64,000 nt of DNA from Ciona savignyi (lineage: Eukaryota; Chordata; Ascidiacea; Phlebobranchia; Cionidae). Within the stretch, counting starts at the first letter, position 1, and each line of letters starts with the position of its first letter. A program made the translations under genes and the position numbers. This document shows, in pieces, positions 48,901 through 60,850 of this stretch. The stretch covers positions 3,716 to 67,715 of the forward strand of contig CH002499.1 of assembly GCA_000149265.1 (NCBI GenBank), given 5' to 3'. The notes beneath the pieces are model-generated. The model had not been told where the DNA came from, did not search any database, and worked only from the letters and a program-made list of their open reading frames with translations.

Positions 48901-50215
48901 CTAACACCTCATAATTGAAGCAGTGTAACATAGATTCAAGTAAACTAACAACGTGACAGGCAGAATTGAATACAGAGCTCAAGTCATGTTTCAAAACTGT
49001 AAGGTAACCCAGAAGTAATGATAAAGTTGATACTTTTTCATATTCTGAATACTTCTTAAGTTTTTGTGGCAGTTCTTCGCATAAGTTAAACAACTCATTT
49101 TTAACAGTATCCATAAAATCTAACTTCAGAGATGGGTCTTGGAAACTACCCATAAAATCTTCAATGACCGTTTTGCTAGCTTTAGAAACTCTATCAACAG
49201 AATCGTTAAGAAGAATTAATATAGGATACATGATTGTAGTGTAAGACATCTTTAACGATTTTCTACAATCAATTAACAGTGTACGGCAGAGGTCCAACAA
49301 ACATAATCTCACATTTTCGTCATCATCATCTTTGATCAGTAAGATTTTTACCAAAGCCAAATCTAAGTTGTCAGACATACCATCGATCCAGGCTTGATCT
49401 CGACTTTTTACAAGTGATAAGATTCGTTTATCCACTGACAGCTTATTATGTGATTTTTGCCTGGTCGCAGCTGTCAATGCCTTATCCCCAAGAGTGGTAC
49501 TAAGCAAAACAGCAACAAGACCGAAACAGGAACATCGTAATTTTTTCCCAAGTTTTACGCTTATAATATTTGCAACAGTACAACTAATTCCCGGCATAAA
49601 GCATGCCATACAGTCACCAACTTGTAAAGAAAATTCTGATTTTTGGGCTTCATTTAACTCTTTCCAAAATGTTGGCACACATAATGTTGTCAGCATGTCA
49701 ATGGCATTACGCTTGTTTGAGTTATTTGTTGGCGTGTTCAAAATAGATAAGCATAAAGAAACAAGGTGGCCTAGAATTGGTAGTTGGGTGTAAGCATAAA
49801 AAGACTTCCAAGAATCAATGCTAGAATTGAGCAAACATTTAAGTGCATGTAATGTTGCATCAATTAATTCTTCATTTTGCTTTGCGGCAATGTGGGAATT
49901 TTCAGTTACAGTGATGCAAATCAGTAGCTGTTTTAAAATATCTGATTTAGTCTCCCATTTGATCCATCTTGTGTTTTTAAACATATGCGAAAAACAATTT
50001 GCAGCAAGAATCAAAGAATCACTCTCCACATTTTCCTTTCTCAAAATTTGTTGCAAGGCCAAGAGAATGACCTCATGTAAAGGTTGTACCACATCACCAG
50101 GTAATTTACACAATACCTTATTCAGTTTTTGTAGCGTGGACTTCTGTTTTGTTTTAAACAGTTCGAAAGAAACAGAATAAGCTTGCTTTACGTCTTCGGA
50201 AATGTTGAGAGACAT
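45947..50215 (-). CDS. TTI1: TTI1, TELO2-interacting protein 1, four exons
   Basis: TTI1 is the HEAT-repeat scaffold of the TTT (TELO2-TTI1-TTI2) complex, which with HSP90 matures PIKK kinases (mTOR, ATM, ATR, DNA-PK). Exons: 48165-50215, 47491-47700, 46643-47015, 45947-46468. The phases agree and give 1051 residues, against 1089 in human. Conserved stretches include ACFMPGISCTVA, STLSLLLGYLTVLK, VLYPFLEK, NADYLASTLSLHLQHLPLFP and the C-terminal block from GDFIRKRLGKEILPKLV to KLQLSFLQHLGPL. The protein is alpha-helical throughout. An acidic low-complexity loop (SADIEEDPCESSDEKPPP) lies in exon 3. The start is the first ATG of the long exon. An AATAAA lies only about 20 bases past the stop, so the 3' UTR is very short. 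Confidence 0.93.
47823..48105 (+). repeat. Diverged SINE family A in TTI1 intron 1
   Basis: Head-side motifs (GAGTTGTGTCTTTAGGC, CCCAGTAGATTATTGG) and the tail-side GATAACCGCCCAATGCATTT and CCCCTTTACAAG match the family in order, with many changes and a rearranged centre. It occupies most of the intron between TTI1 exons 1 and 2. Confidence 0.55.
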
Positions 50216-51037
50216 TTAAACAGTAGGCTAAAGAATATTTATATATTTTAAACTGTATGCCACATTGCTACTCTGAAATAAGATGGGGTAATGAACAATC
50301 CACAGTTGGTAAAATATGTATATATATATTTATAATGTAATTATGTAAAGGAAAAAAATGGGACGGAGAAATTAACTGCCAGTAAGGAAGGCAAACTGCA
50401 CAGAAACATTTTTTTGCAAGGATTGGCAACAAATAGTGTGGTAATTTAGATTTACAAATGAGAACACCAACAGAATTAAATTTAAATTTTACATAGTTTT
50501 GTGTGAAATACATAAATACTAAGGAGAAAATAGAGAAAGAATATTAAAAGACCAATCAAACAAACTGAGAAATATGCAATTTTATAAGTAAATACTGGAA
50601 CAAATGTACAATGTTAATTTACTTACCCACCAATATTTTTACAAGTTATATTGTATATAAGCTATATTATACAATATACATACACTTATATTCATAGTAA
50701 TTAAGTATATATACCGGTACTTATAGTATATATCATTTTCATCTCAGCACAGCATTTATTATATCTGTATATTACATATATAACATAACTGTTTGTTCAC
50801 AAATTAGTGAAAATACTTTAATAAAAATGTTATATTTTATACTAGTCAATCAGAAATTGTTTGTATCTGAGTTTTAATAATTTAAGTGAACCACTTTATA
50901 TTTGCGAGGTACTTCACACAAAATGTCGACACCTTTTTCAATAAATTTTGACCTTAAGCATAAGTTTAGCAATAGGTTTATGAATATAATCTAGCTTTAA
51001 AACACTAGATTCACAATAACTTTCACTGAATTTAAAA
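50216..51037. other. Spacer upstream of TTI1
   Basis: This AT-rich stretch includes TATATA runs near 50315-50330 and 50640-50790. The TTI1 promoter is presumably here. No gene is visible. Confidence 0.5.
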
Positions 51038-51352
51038 TTAAAATAAAACATAACTTAACAGGAAACCCCTAAATTTAACATTACGATGCAATATAACATA
51101 CTCATCATGCTTATATAAATATAATATACGGTCATTAAAAACCAACGCATATTGAAAGTAAATTTTAAGAATAACAAAATGGAGATCTATCTGGGTCAGA
51201 GCCGCATAAACATTTTCCAGCGTTTTCCGGTAAATCCCCAGAAGAGATCCTATTGAAATTAGTGACCAATTAAAATCTACATATTTAGCGCAATCTAGGC
51301 CTAAATCTATTTTATGGGTAAAACCATCTGAAAACACAAAACCGGTTCCCAT
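51038..51352 (-). CDS. Uncertain small protein of 104 residues
   Basis: The frame starts with a good initiation context (AAAAATGG) and reads MGTGFVFSDGF, KIDLGLDCAKYVDF, SLLGIYRKTLENVYAALTQ. The first 60 residues have a plausible protein-like composition, while the last 40 look like AT-rich read-through. It may be the first exon of a gene whose donor I cannot place, or chance. I do not recognise the family. It points the same way as TTI1, about 820 bases upstream. Confidence 0.35.
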   Translation of the reverse strand: MGTGFVFSDGFTHKIDLGLDCAKYVDFNWSLISIGSLLGIYRKTLENVYAALTQIDLHFVILKIYFQYALVFNDRILYLYKHDEYVILHRNVKFRGFLLSYVLF

Positions 51353-51582
51353 TTTTCGACACTTTCCTCTTCGCTATCCCCAATTAAACTATTCCGATAT
51401 CTAGCGACTGGATTGGCAAAATACTTTAAACCTTAAAAAAACTTTTATTTTACTTGCTAATTTACGAACCAATGTTAGTTCAGTTAAGTTTATTTTTTGA
51501 CCCACTTTTTAAAAATGATTGGATCGCCACCAAGTCCATTTATATATCTAAATAAGTTAGGTTGTAGCCTATTTGCTTGCAA

Positions 51583-51830
51583 CTGGTCTTTAGCTGGTCG
51601 GCTGTCGGGCTGTGTCCTTGAGCAAGCCACTTAACGGGCATTGCCTGATTCCAGTGAAATATAGTGGGTTCTACCAAATTGAAGGAACGTGAAAATGATA
51701 CACAATACACTGTAATGGGTCCGGTAACCCGACAATGAGCCCGAGGTAAAACTGACGATCGTCAGGAAATCGATTTCCTATGTGTTAACGCCCCTTGCAT
51801 TTTCCCCTTGGATAAACATGATATCCTATA
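51583..51830 (+). repeat. SINE family A copy
   Basis: It runs from a diverged head (AGCTGGTCGGCTGTCGGGCT), through GGTTCTACCAAATTGAAGG, to the tail (GGATAAACATGATATCCTAT) at the right end. It is opposite in orientation to the copy at 52380. Confidence 0.75.
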
Positions 51831-52379
51831 TTGCTAAAAGCGTAAATTGAGCTCCGCTTCATTGTTTTTATTTATCTGTTCAGTTTTGTAAAAGTTTAAC
51901 ACGGTATTAAAATAAAGATATATATGCTTGTAAAATGTAACGTCGCCATTAGTGTATATATTTGTATCGATGTCACGAGGGAATAAAGATCGCTGTTGTA
52001 TTTCCCCTTTTCCCACCATTTCACCAAAGTATAAAACTCCTATTTTCACCGCCTGCTCATTTTTCGTAAGGTAATAGGTCTATTGGTAGTTTTAGTTAGT
52101 AGCCTATGATTTAGAGTTGTTCAGTAACAATTTGGTAAATATTGTTTTTATTTCTAAAATTGGTTGTTTTTATAAAAAATGTAATTATTAAACTGTACAT
52201 TCTTCGTTCCCGCCATCATTCTCGTGCTATTTTTGAATAAATTTATGAAGTTTTCGACAATGACGTGTTATTTCCAACTCTAAATAAGAGACCTCGTCTA
52301 AACATAAACTTACTACAACTTCGCACAAAGACAGGTGCTGGAAATTCGCACCTAGTCGGAAGGTTAGGCTCCAATGCTG

Positions 52380-52645
52380 TAAATCCCAGGTTAATCGTGG
52401 ATGGGAAAACTCAAAGAGCCATATCACACGGTCAACCTTCGGATTACTTCGCGCCAACTCTGGGGTTATTAGAGCAATTGCAGTGGGATATATTATTGCA
52501 GTGTGAGATATTTTTTCAATTTAACTCACTAAACCACTGGTTGCAGACGACATCTGCCATGCGTCTTGCCTAAGGACACTATCGACTAGCTATTATAAAA
52601 ACTTTGGTGTGAAAGGTGGCGCGATAACTCATCAAGCTAACCGAT
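52380..52645 (-). repeat. SINE family A copy, diverged
   Basis: The tail-side TAATCGTGGATGGGAAAACT and the middle CTTCGGATTACTTCGCGCCA match family A. The head (GAAAGGTGGCGCGATAACTC) is at the right. The simple-repeat tail is lost. Confidence 0.65.
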
Positions 52646-53732
52646 ATTTGGTCTGAACCTAGATTTACCAAAACCATACTGCTGTTGCAACTTCATCTTT
52701 CGCACAATAAGTTCATTTTACTCCTCGGGTGTGCTGGATTTTAAAGACTCACACGTTGCTATATTGCGACCAGAAAAATATACCCCCTTAAGAACTCTCG
52801 ATCAGTGCTAGGTCGAATCACATAGGACTAAGACATTTCTAAGTTTTTAGTTATAGAGTAGAATATGAGTGTTTTTTAATTATTTTTTTAACGCGCTAGT
52901 TACAAAACGATTAATTAAATCATTAGTTTTTTTCCGATTTCTCTTTTTCGGACCGCACAATATTTAATGGTAAAGTATGATTCGGAGTATCATTTTATTC
53001 CCTAATTGAAAATAAACTGTATAAGTGTAAGAGGATTTGTCAAATGGATAGGGTGCACCAAATACGTTTGCTTTAAAAAAATTAATTCAAACAAACACAC
53101 AATCAAATATGGCAATCTAGAATAAAAACATTCAAATGTTTATCAAGAAAACCTCAAAGCGCAAGGTAAACTGTCGAGGGTATTTAAAATAGTTGTTGCC
53201 ATTTAGTAACATATTCCAAACAATCTTATCGAGATCAATTCAATTGAAAAATACAAATTAACAGTCAGCACATAATTATTGTTAAAATATATAATCTAAA
53301 TCGTGGCATGTAAAACAATTTAGCTCCGTCTGGCAAAAGTGCAGAATGAAACACATTGCAATGAAGACGTCACAGAACATGAAAGCACAACATAGCCTAC
53401 CAATAAACGTAAGCAAAGATTTACTGTTGCGATATAATATAATAAATGTACTATTACTGATAGCGTGGGAAGGTAAAATAAACCGAACTGTTTTTTTCCC
53501 AATCATTATTTGGCGGATCATCGTGTTGCTTCTTTACTAATCACGCATTTAACAACTTGTATGAAAAAGAGTGAATAAAAAATGTAAGAAAAAACACTTT
53601 AAAATTATTTAAAGAATGGAAACGACAAAAATTAAATAGAGAGAACATCTTGCTAGACCAAAGATTAAGCAAAATCATTTTTTCTTGGAAGAAATGATAG
53701 ATGATATGCCAACGGTGTTGATACTCATTTAG

Positions 53733-54434
53733 TTAAGTATAGATGAAGTCGATATTTAATAACACATATGCTACAGCTAGAATATATAATGAAAAAGATA
53801 ATATACGACAAAAAATGTGGATAAATTTTGGACTAAACTTTTCCCCAAAATACTGACTGTAACAACTTGTTTCACTGATTGGCTTTTGGGTAGAATTGTT
53901 CCACTTGTATTCAGTATTACGGCCAAATAGACTCAAAATGTACCACCATAAAATAGAAACTAAAGCATCCCATAACGTTAATTTGGTTTTTATTTTATTT
54001 TCATTGTGGTTTGAGTGATTGTCAGATTCATTTGTGCCCCATAACATTTCATTTCTTGTAAAGAAACCATCGGTTTCGAAACTGTTGGCTAGATGACTAG
54101 TTTTTCGAGCAGGCGGGAGTTTTTCAATCTTCGGGTTACTTACAAAAGTGATATCTTCGCTGAGTTGCCTTGCTTGGTTTAGATTGGTCGGTCGACTATT
54201 TGTGTTCAATTTTCTTACATGCTGGAACCTTGAAATCCTTCTACTGGCTGCTTTGTCGACCGAAGACTGTTTCACTTTTTGGATAAATTTATTTCCAGCG
54301 GAATTTGAAGCAACGTCGTGGGAACTTTGGAATGCGTTCAACGTAGACCTAAGAGTGCTTGACCTTTGATCATGTTCAGGTTCAGCTTCGAAGCTTTGTT
54401 TCCGAGCATACTGCCGATGTAGAAATGGACGCAT
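53733..54434 (-). CDS. Unrecognised 233-residue protein with two membrane segments
   Basis: This is a single-exon frame. Residues 1-150 are hydrophilic and rich in Ser, Asn, Arg and Gln (MRPFLHRQYARKQSFEAEPE, SRRISRFQHVRKL) and look disordered. Two hydrophobic stretches follow: WDALVSILWWYILSLFG (about 155-172) and IFCRILSFSLYILAVAYVLL (about 207-226). They would place the protein as a two-pass membrane protein with a short tail. I do not recognise the family. A 700-base open frame in this AT-rich DNA is unlikely by chance, so I think it is a real gene, perhaps ascidian-specific or fast-evolving. Confidence 0.65.
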   Translation of the reverse strand: MRPFLHRQYARKQSFEAEPEHDQRSSTLRSTLNAFQSSHDVASNSAGNKFIQKVKQSSVDKAASRRISRFQHVRKLNTNSRPTNLNQARQLSEDITFVSNPKIEKLPPARKTSHLANSFETDGFFTRNEMLWGTNESDNHSNHNENKIKTKLTLWDALVSILWWYILSLFGRNTEYKWNNSTQKPISETSCYSQYFGEKFSPKFIHIFCRILSFSLYILAVAYVLLNIDFIYT

Positions 54435-56452
54435 TATACTATACTATGTACACCTTTGATAATCTGAAACATTCGTTTCGTTAAAGTATCGTCCTATAAC
54501 TATCGTCCATTAACCTACTTTCATTAAAAGGATTGACATCTTGCGATGTCAGGCGTAAATAGTCCTATCATCATGCTACACATATAAAGTGCGGAACGTA
54601 CATCCAACACGAGATCATATCCAAGCGTTTCTGCCATTCATGTAGCAAACACATCTAAGCTGCCTTTCGATAATCGATTAGAAAGACTGACACCAGTACA
54701 ATAATAATTTTGACAGAAACGCAATCTGTGGAGTCAAATTCATTAATAATTCAAAACCAAATCAGGCATTTGTGCTTCCATTCGTATTGATTATTTTGCA
54801 AGCCTAAAACATCAGCGACCGCCACTGCTATATAAAACAAGCCAAGGCTACACAGCTTATATGCCAGCAACAAACACCAGACTGCACCAACATGTCATAC
54901 GCATAACGCGATTGCAATTAAAAATTGATTTCTTTGCTTTCGGAGTGGCCATATGCGGTCCAATAAATTAAGTCGATTACATTTTTTTTATAAACCTATA
55001 TCGACCATTCGTGTTCCTGTGTTGAACTGTACACCCGTATCGTTATAAACCTGTTTCATTTATCTTCGAAGTTGTTTCTGATTTACGGACATATCACTTG
55101 ATAAGCCTGCAGCCACCGCATTAAAGTCAAGGTTAATTGTTTTACAATGATTTTATTACAGCAGAACGCTAAAGCATAAAACCTTTAAATAAATTGTAAG
55201 TTATTACATTTCGGGTAAGGTGGATAACGATATTTATCCCTGTAGTCAAATCATTTGTTTTAAAACAACTAATAGAGCTGCTTCTTGCAGTCTTGTGAGT
55301 TCATATATTCCAGGCATGATTTACTATATTCTAAATGGTAAATTATAATATATTTCCTACTTATAACTTGCTAGTCACCTTGGTAGGTTAGTTCAACATT
55401 TTTAGGGTTAAATTGACTTCTAATTACACCACACGAGTACCGATTACGATTTTACGAGACTAACATGGCTCCATCTGGCGCGTGTAATTATAACTACCAA
55501 CTCGATAAGCACCTGCAACTCGGCAGCTGTTATAATGTATGTAAGAAGGTTATGTTTTTATAAGCTATAGCTTTATTTTGTGTTTTAGATTTTACTATTT
55601 ATAGTTCAGCAGTGATTTTTTTAAATACATTGTATTTTCCAATAGTTTTTAAATGCCTTATTCTTTTAAATGACCTTAATTTAAGACTAGGTATGTATTT
55701 TATACAGCAATTCGAAAACAACCTGCTTCCAAATTTATACCATCGATCGTTTAACAACAAATATATATATAATATCTAATACTATGCTTCTCACACTTCA
55801 ATGTATAGACCTATGCTTCTGGTCTAAGTCTGGTCTAGGAACTTTATGGTATGCAATCAAAAAGGAAAATGCTAAATAAATCTAAGCTCTCTGGAAACTG
55901 AACACTTTTGAGATACGATATAGTAACATAGATGCGTTTAATTAGATAATGAATGACGATATGGCAATAAATGAAATAAGATACGATATAGCATCATATG
56001 CGTGATGAAAAAATGAATGACGGTATCACAATGAATGAGAAAACTGCAGAATGGAATTGAAGATCTGTGATAATTATATGCATAACGGGTAACTAATTAA
56101 TAAGTGTAAAAATGTTTTGGCGTATGACTGTCAGCATCGGACTGTGATTGGGTAATTCGATCCAACATAAAAATGAAATCGACCGACATTGAATGAGAAA
56201 ATTAAACGGAATATTTCCCGATCATATCATCTCTGCCATGCTGTGGAAAGTGAAGGTGATGGCAAATAAGTCTCTGCATTTGTTCTGCACTACATTATAA
56301 CAGTCATCTGATCTAAGAATGGGTGCAAAGCCTTATTTTTAGATAATAAGTAAAATGCTGTGAATTGGGGTGTTATTCTCAAAAGTATAGTTGCATCTCT
56401 TGTTAATTGATCTGGCTTAGCCGAATCGAATCCACGCGCATGGTAGCCGCTT
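54435..56452. other. Intergenic region, no gene seen
   Basis: The 2-kb stretch has only short frames. An irregular cluster of repeated ATGAATGACGATAT / GATACGATATAG motifs lies near 55910-56040. Nothing else is recognisable. Confidence 0.5.
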
Positions 56453-59380
56453 TTAAGAACAAGGTATAGCAATGTTGCCTATCCTATATAGTATTATGGT
56501 ACCATAGGTGAGTAGACTGTAATCACGAGTGTACAAATCATACAATAGGCTATAGTTACTAAGAATATCAAATATTGAAAAGATAGTTTTTAATGCAAGA
56601 ATTATTAGTGACCTTGTTGTTACTTCGTTTTGCACAGAAGCCTCGTCCATCTGCACGTCTGGTTCCGATTGCACGAATGAGCCAAACTTGTATTCCGATA
56701 TCGCTATCAGATGAATGCGTTTAAAAAATGTTGATGTTGCAATTGTAACTCACCGTGGGTCGCAGTTGCGATCAAGAGCACGGCTGACATTAGGTACAGC
56801 TTTATATACACGCACAGTGCGGTACTGATGGCGAACATGGTAGTGAAACCAATATTAGACCACCAAATCCAGGCAATCTGAGCTCGATCTGTGCTTGCTC
56901 CATCGAAAACAACTTTTGCCATTACTGCAACAGATCATATTTGGGTCATGGTTTAACACTTCAGCTGTTGTTTACCTGATGTTATCATTTGCACCGATCC
57001 GTCTACCACACCACAACAAAACAGCATTCCATACACTTCAAAAACACTAGTTTGCTCATTGGGAACCCACAAACCGTAGAACAGGTATAAACCAAAGTTG
57101 AAAGAAAGACCAATTGCAGCCGGGATTCTCCTAAGTTTAAGACAAAATTATATATTTTTGCGTCCTATAATCATATATATCACAGTCAATTATATTTACC
57201 TTCCCCAACGGGCCAACATCTTGCCGAAACCCAAAGAAGTAACAAGAGAGCTAACTCCATACACAGCCATGCACAGTCCGACCTAAATTTAACATGATAA
57301 AAGTTGGGCTCGTGGAATTATATAAACAGACCTCGGTGATGCCGAACACGCAAGAAACGTATGCGCGGGTGACTTCTGAGTAAACGAATGACATGTGTAA
57401 ACCAAATTGGAATTGCAAAGGTGCCATTAACAATTGCTTGGCGTTCAGCAAATGCCACAAGTTCGCTTTGATGTCGGATTTAAGGGAATCTATCCCAGGC
57501 TTTATTACAACTTCCTTATAATCTTGCACAGAGTCATGATCTTCGTTAACCTGTTGGGGTAGGATCCTTTTATTATACAAACCATAAAGTAAAGCATATT
57601 ATTGTTTATAGTGTGTATAACGCAAATCATGTAGAACACAACAAGTATAATATAAGTACAATGGCACATCAATATACCTACATGCTTACTCTCGCTTTTA
57701 TTAATATTCCCATTTATGTCGAGTTCCTCCACGTCCAGCCCTGGGTTATCTTCGCCATGCGGAGCATCAAGCGTGCTATCCATATTATCTAGAAATATTG
57801 GGCATATTATGTAATTGTCGTCGAAGGAGTATTGAACATGTATGTAAATGTGTTAACATTACGGTTTCTAAGCAACATTGTGAGAAAATTGTGTAATTCT
57901 GTCAACAACTAACTTGAAAATAAATTTTCTCCTACCTCTGTCAGGTGATGGTACGAAAAAGTAGCATATTACGCCAATTATAGTCATTATGACAAATATG
58001 CCCATCATAATGTAGATTGTCGATTGTTCGGCTGCGTGATACTTGGCTGTTTCTTCTTCGCTCTTCATCTGGCAGTCTTTTGCTCCACACACTTCGCTAA
58101 CATGCGATCTGTCGGGAAATGGCAGTTAATATCGTAATTCTACTGCAAGCTTTGCTGTTTCCTGTTCTTGTGTTTTTGTATTTATGTGATTACAAAACGT
58201 GCAAAATCTCAGCGGTAAAATCAACATAACAAAATTAAAATCGTACCGACCATCGGAGTTGATTGTAAGGTTTAAAGTCGACTGTTCCTTGCTCCCTACT
58301 TTAAAGATAACATACGGGATCAGGTTGCCGAAAACCTATAGTAGGAGATATTTAAATGTTAAGATATTTTGCTGAAATCGATATGGCTATCGTTAGTTTA
58401 AATTATCGTTTTTACATAATCCCGGAGCTTGTTTCGAACTCGTGGTACCCTAAGCAGTCATGTTTTACTATTATTCGTACTAACCGTTCTTTTTTACTGA
58501 GCCAAGTTTCGAGTCCATAATGGGCTCAACACTAAGACCCGTTTTGTGTATAGTAGTAGGTATATGTATCGGTCGTGCTAATCATTTTTTTTTTTTTTTT
58601 TTTTTTTTTTCCTACTGAGCTAAGTTTTGAACCCATGGGCTCGTTACTAGGACCGTTTTTAAGAGTCGGTATATGTATCGGTCGCGTTAACCATTTGGCC
58701 ACACGACCGTACCCGTCGTGCTAATCATTCGGCTGCACGAGGCATTCGAGTATTCAAACAGCGCCACCACGCGGTACCTGACAAGATTGAAAGACGCAGA
58801 AGAAATATCCCGATACCGAGCTGATGCAACTACACAGCGAACGCGTTCCAAATTTCTCATATTTTCTTGCAAAGTAGAGAATGTATTTTCCCGAGCATAG
58901 CCAGAAGCAACCTTTCGCGATGCCGTTAAGAATGCTCGCTGGTACAATGGTGTAGTAAGCTGCGGAAATTTTGTTTTAGTACGATTATTTTCTTTCGGGT
59001 AGCCTGACTAATACATCGACTGTTCAGGTACCTGGAAAGAAATTCGCTGCTGCGTACACAACAAAACTCAACTGTGTTCCGATGAAGCACCATTTGACGT
59101 CAAAACGCCAAAGCAAAAGCGGAGTAATGGACAGGGAGCTTAATGATGAGCTGGCAAACATCACCGTAGATCCAATAGCCCCTGCGCGAAAGGCAGTGAT
59201 TGTTTACACACAACTATTTACACCAGAGGGGTGGTTACCAAGTCCTCCGTCTATATTCATACTGCTCTGCAGATTGACAAGGGCAAGATTTGCCGAAAAC
59301 ACCAGCAGAACTCCCAGTAAGTAGATGGCGAAACTTTTGTTGGTATTTCGGCGAAGATCACTTGCGGTTGTTTTCTTCAT
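56453..59380 (-). CDS. UNC93-like MFS-fold membrane protein, 11 exons
   Basis: This is a multi-pass protein of the UNC93 family (major facilitator fold; members regulate ion channels or carry unknown solutes). Exons: 59239-59380, 59032-59181, 58778-58959, 58247-58335, 57936-58108, 57682-57788, 57332-57550, 57200-57282, 56976-57130, 56754-56924, 56453-56703. All phases fit and give 573 residues, against about 457 in human UNC93A. Matching parts include LVNLQSSMNIDGGLG near the N-terminus, VSEVCGAKDCQM in the lumenal loop, GLHMSFVYSEVTRAYVSCVF and VCVYIKLYLMSA-like text near the end. The extra length lies in the acidic cytosolic loop (exon 57682) and in the C-terminus, which is uncertain because a last intron may be missed. 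Two introns are only 57 and about 49 bases. SINE B copies fill intron 3. Confidence 0.85.
58485..58721 (-). repeat. Two tandem SINE family B copies separated by a poly(T) run
   Basis: Both copies read on the minus strand: about 58612-58721 (TGTGGCCAAATGGTTAACGC, GTATCGGTCG in reverse) and 58485-58584. A 26-base T run at 58585-58610 lies between them and is the A tail of the right-hand copy. The first part of a third copy may lie at 58430-58470. All are inside intron 3 of the UNC93-like gene. Confidence 0.8.
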
Positions 59381-60582
59381 TTTGACACCTATGACTAATC
59401 TGGTTATCTGTCTGATTGTCTTTTTTAATTTAGCTTTATCGTGACGTACTAGATAGCTTAATCAATAGGAGCGTAAGCCGATAAGCTGCATCGAAACCAG
59501 CCACTGACTAGACGGGTTTGTTATTGGACAAGAAACTTAAGCGAACATCGCTTGAGCCCAGTAGATTAATAGGTTTTATTAAACAAAAAGGTCTTACTCA
59601 CATACACAACACAATGCAATAGCTTTGGTAACCCGACAGTGGACGAGAGGTAATATGGCAATTACCAGTGTCAAGATGTCACATGCGTTTTCCATCCATT
59701 CATGAGGATAAAATGTAATTCTATCCTACCCTATATCATAATATATACATTAAAATATAATATCGAAAAAATCCTAAAGATCGTAGAAATCCACCCAGAA
59801 AATTGCGACGACAAAAATAAGTTTTACGACTCGTTCTCTGCTTATATGGAACGAAGTTATCGGGGAGAAAAACGTACATGGATATAAAGGTTAGTTTGGA
59901 ACAATCCAGACTGATCCGGTGAAACCTCGAGCTGTTAGTGGTCGCGGTATGGGCGTCTCTTGTGGGTGGAACCTCATAACATGACCTCATATAGTTAGGC
60001 ATTTGTCATCAAGACTGACCTTTGCTGAATAAAAACGAAGTTTTAAGTGAGAAAACTGTTACATATATAGGAGTGGGACATGGCGAATACACTTACATGT
60101 AATTATAAGCCATGGTCTGACCGGCAGTTCGTTAGTTTACCACGGGGTATCCGTAAGTTACTTGTTATTGCCAAAGTTCATTTTAACAACCAAAGCAAAT
60201 ATACAAGCAATAAATTTTAGTAGCAACTATAAAGCACAACGAGATAGATCAAGAAGCGCCCAATAAAACGTTCAACTCTAACCAGATCCAACCGGAATAA
60301 ACTGGCCACGGATAACACGAACTAGTGCAAAATTATAGCTTTCTATCGTAGTCAATGCAAACAGACCATCCTTTTTCTACATTTGTCCAAAACAACAATT
60401 AAATCAACATCATTATTTTATTGTAATCATCTTCACTGCTTATATTCACCGATGATTTCTATTTTTTAAGATTGCGGCGGTACCCTACAAACTATCACAT
60501 TTTACGGCGCATGTCTACATTTTATCGGTAACCAACACACATACTGTTCAGTTATAGTGATATTTGAGACATTTTTAACGTA
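59381..60582. other. Divergent intergenic region with one SINE
   Basis: This stretch contains the probable promoter of the UNC93-like gene and a family A SINE at 59495-59735. No gene is seen. Confidence 0.5.
59495..59735 (+). repeat. SINE family A copy, diverged
   Basis: It is head-to-tail left to right. CCCAGTAGATTAATAGG and TAGCTTTGGTAACCCGACAG are middle motifs, and the tail ends TTCTATCCTACCCTATA, the simple-repeat end of the family. Confidence 0.7.
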
Positions 60583-60850
60583 ATGGCAGTTTTTTTTAAA
60601 GGAAAATTAAAGTGCTCCCCGATACTTGGAAAACTTTCGTTATACGTAAGTCTCGTTATATACGTCAAGTCTTTCTTTATATACGCGGGGCAAAATGTGT
60701 GCAATCAGCACCATATCATCGCTTTGTTGTGCTGGTATGTTGGCGAAATACATAAATTCAACGGTTGTATATGAACAGTTTCATATAAAAAGGCAAGCTA
60801 CATGCTTGTCGCGGATTGCCTTGGAAGAAAGCGGAGATGACTCAATGTGA
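60583..60850 (+). CDS. Doubtful two-exon mini-gene (44 residues)
   Basis: The frame from 60583 encodes MAVFFKGKLKCSPILGKLSL and reaches a strong donor (TATAC/GTAAGT) at 60645. A possible phase-0 acceptor (TGAACAG) at 60778 leads to a frame ending ...LSRIALEESGDDSM and TGA at 60850. Total 44 residues. Alternatively exon 1 belongs to a longer gene with exons I cannot see. A GTGAGT at 60858 just past the stop hints that another reading is possible. Function unknown. Confidence 0.25.

Larger units (their letters stand above)
51353..53732. other. Intergenic region with two SINE copies
   Basis: Family A copies lie at 51583-51830 (+) and 52380-52645 (-). The rest is AT-rich with only short open frames, and I see no gene. 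Confidence 0.55.

Noticed and set aside
49494-50180. Plus-strand frames of 99-120 residues opposite TTI1
   Set aside because: They are antisense shadows of the long TTI1 first exon.
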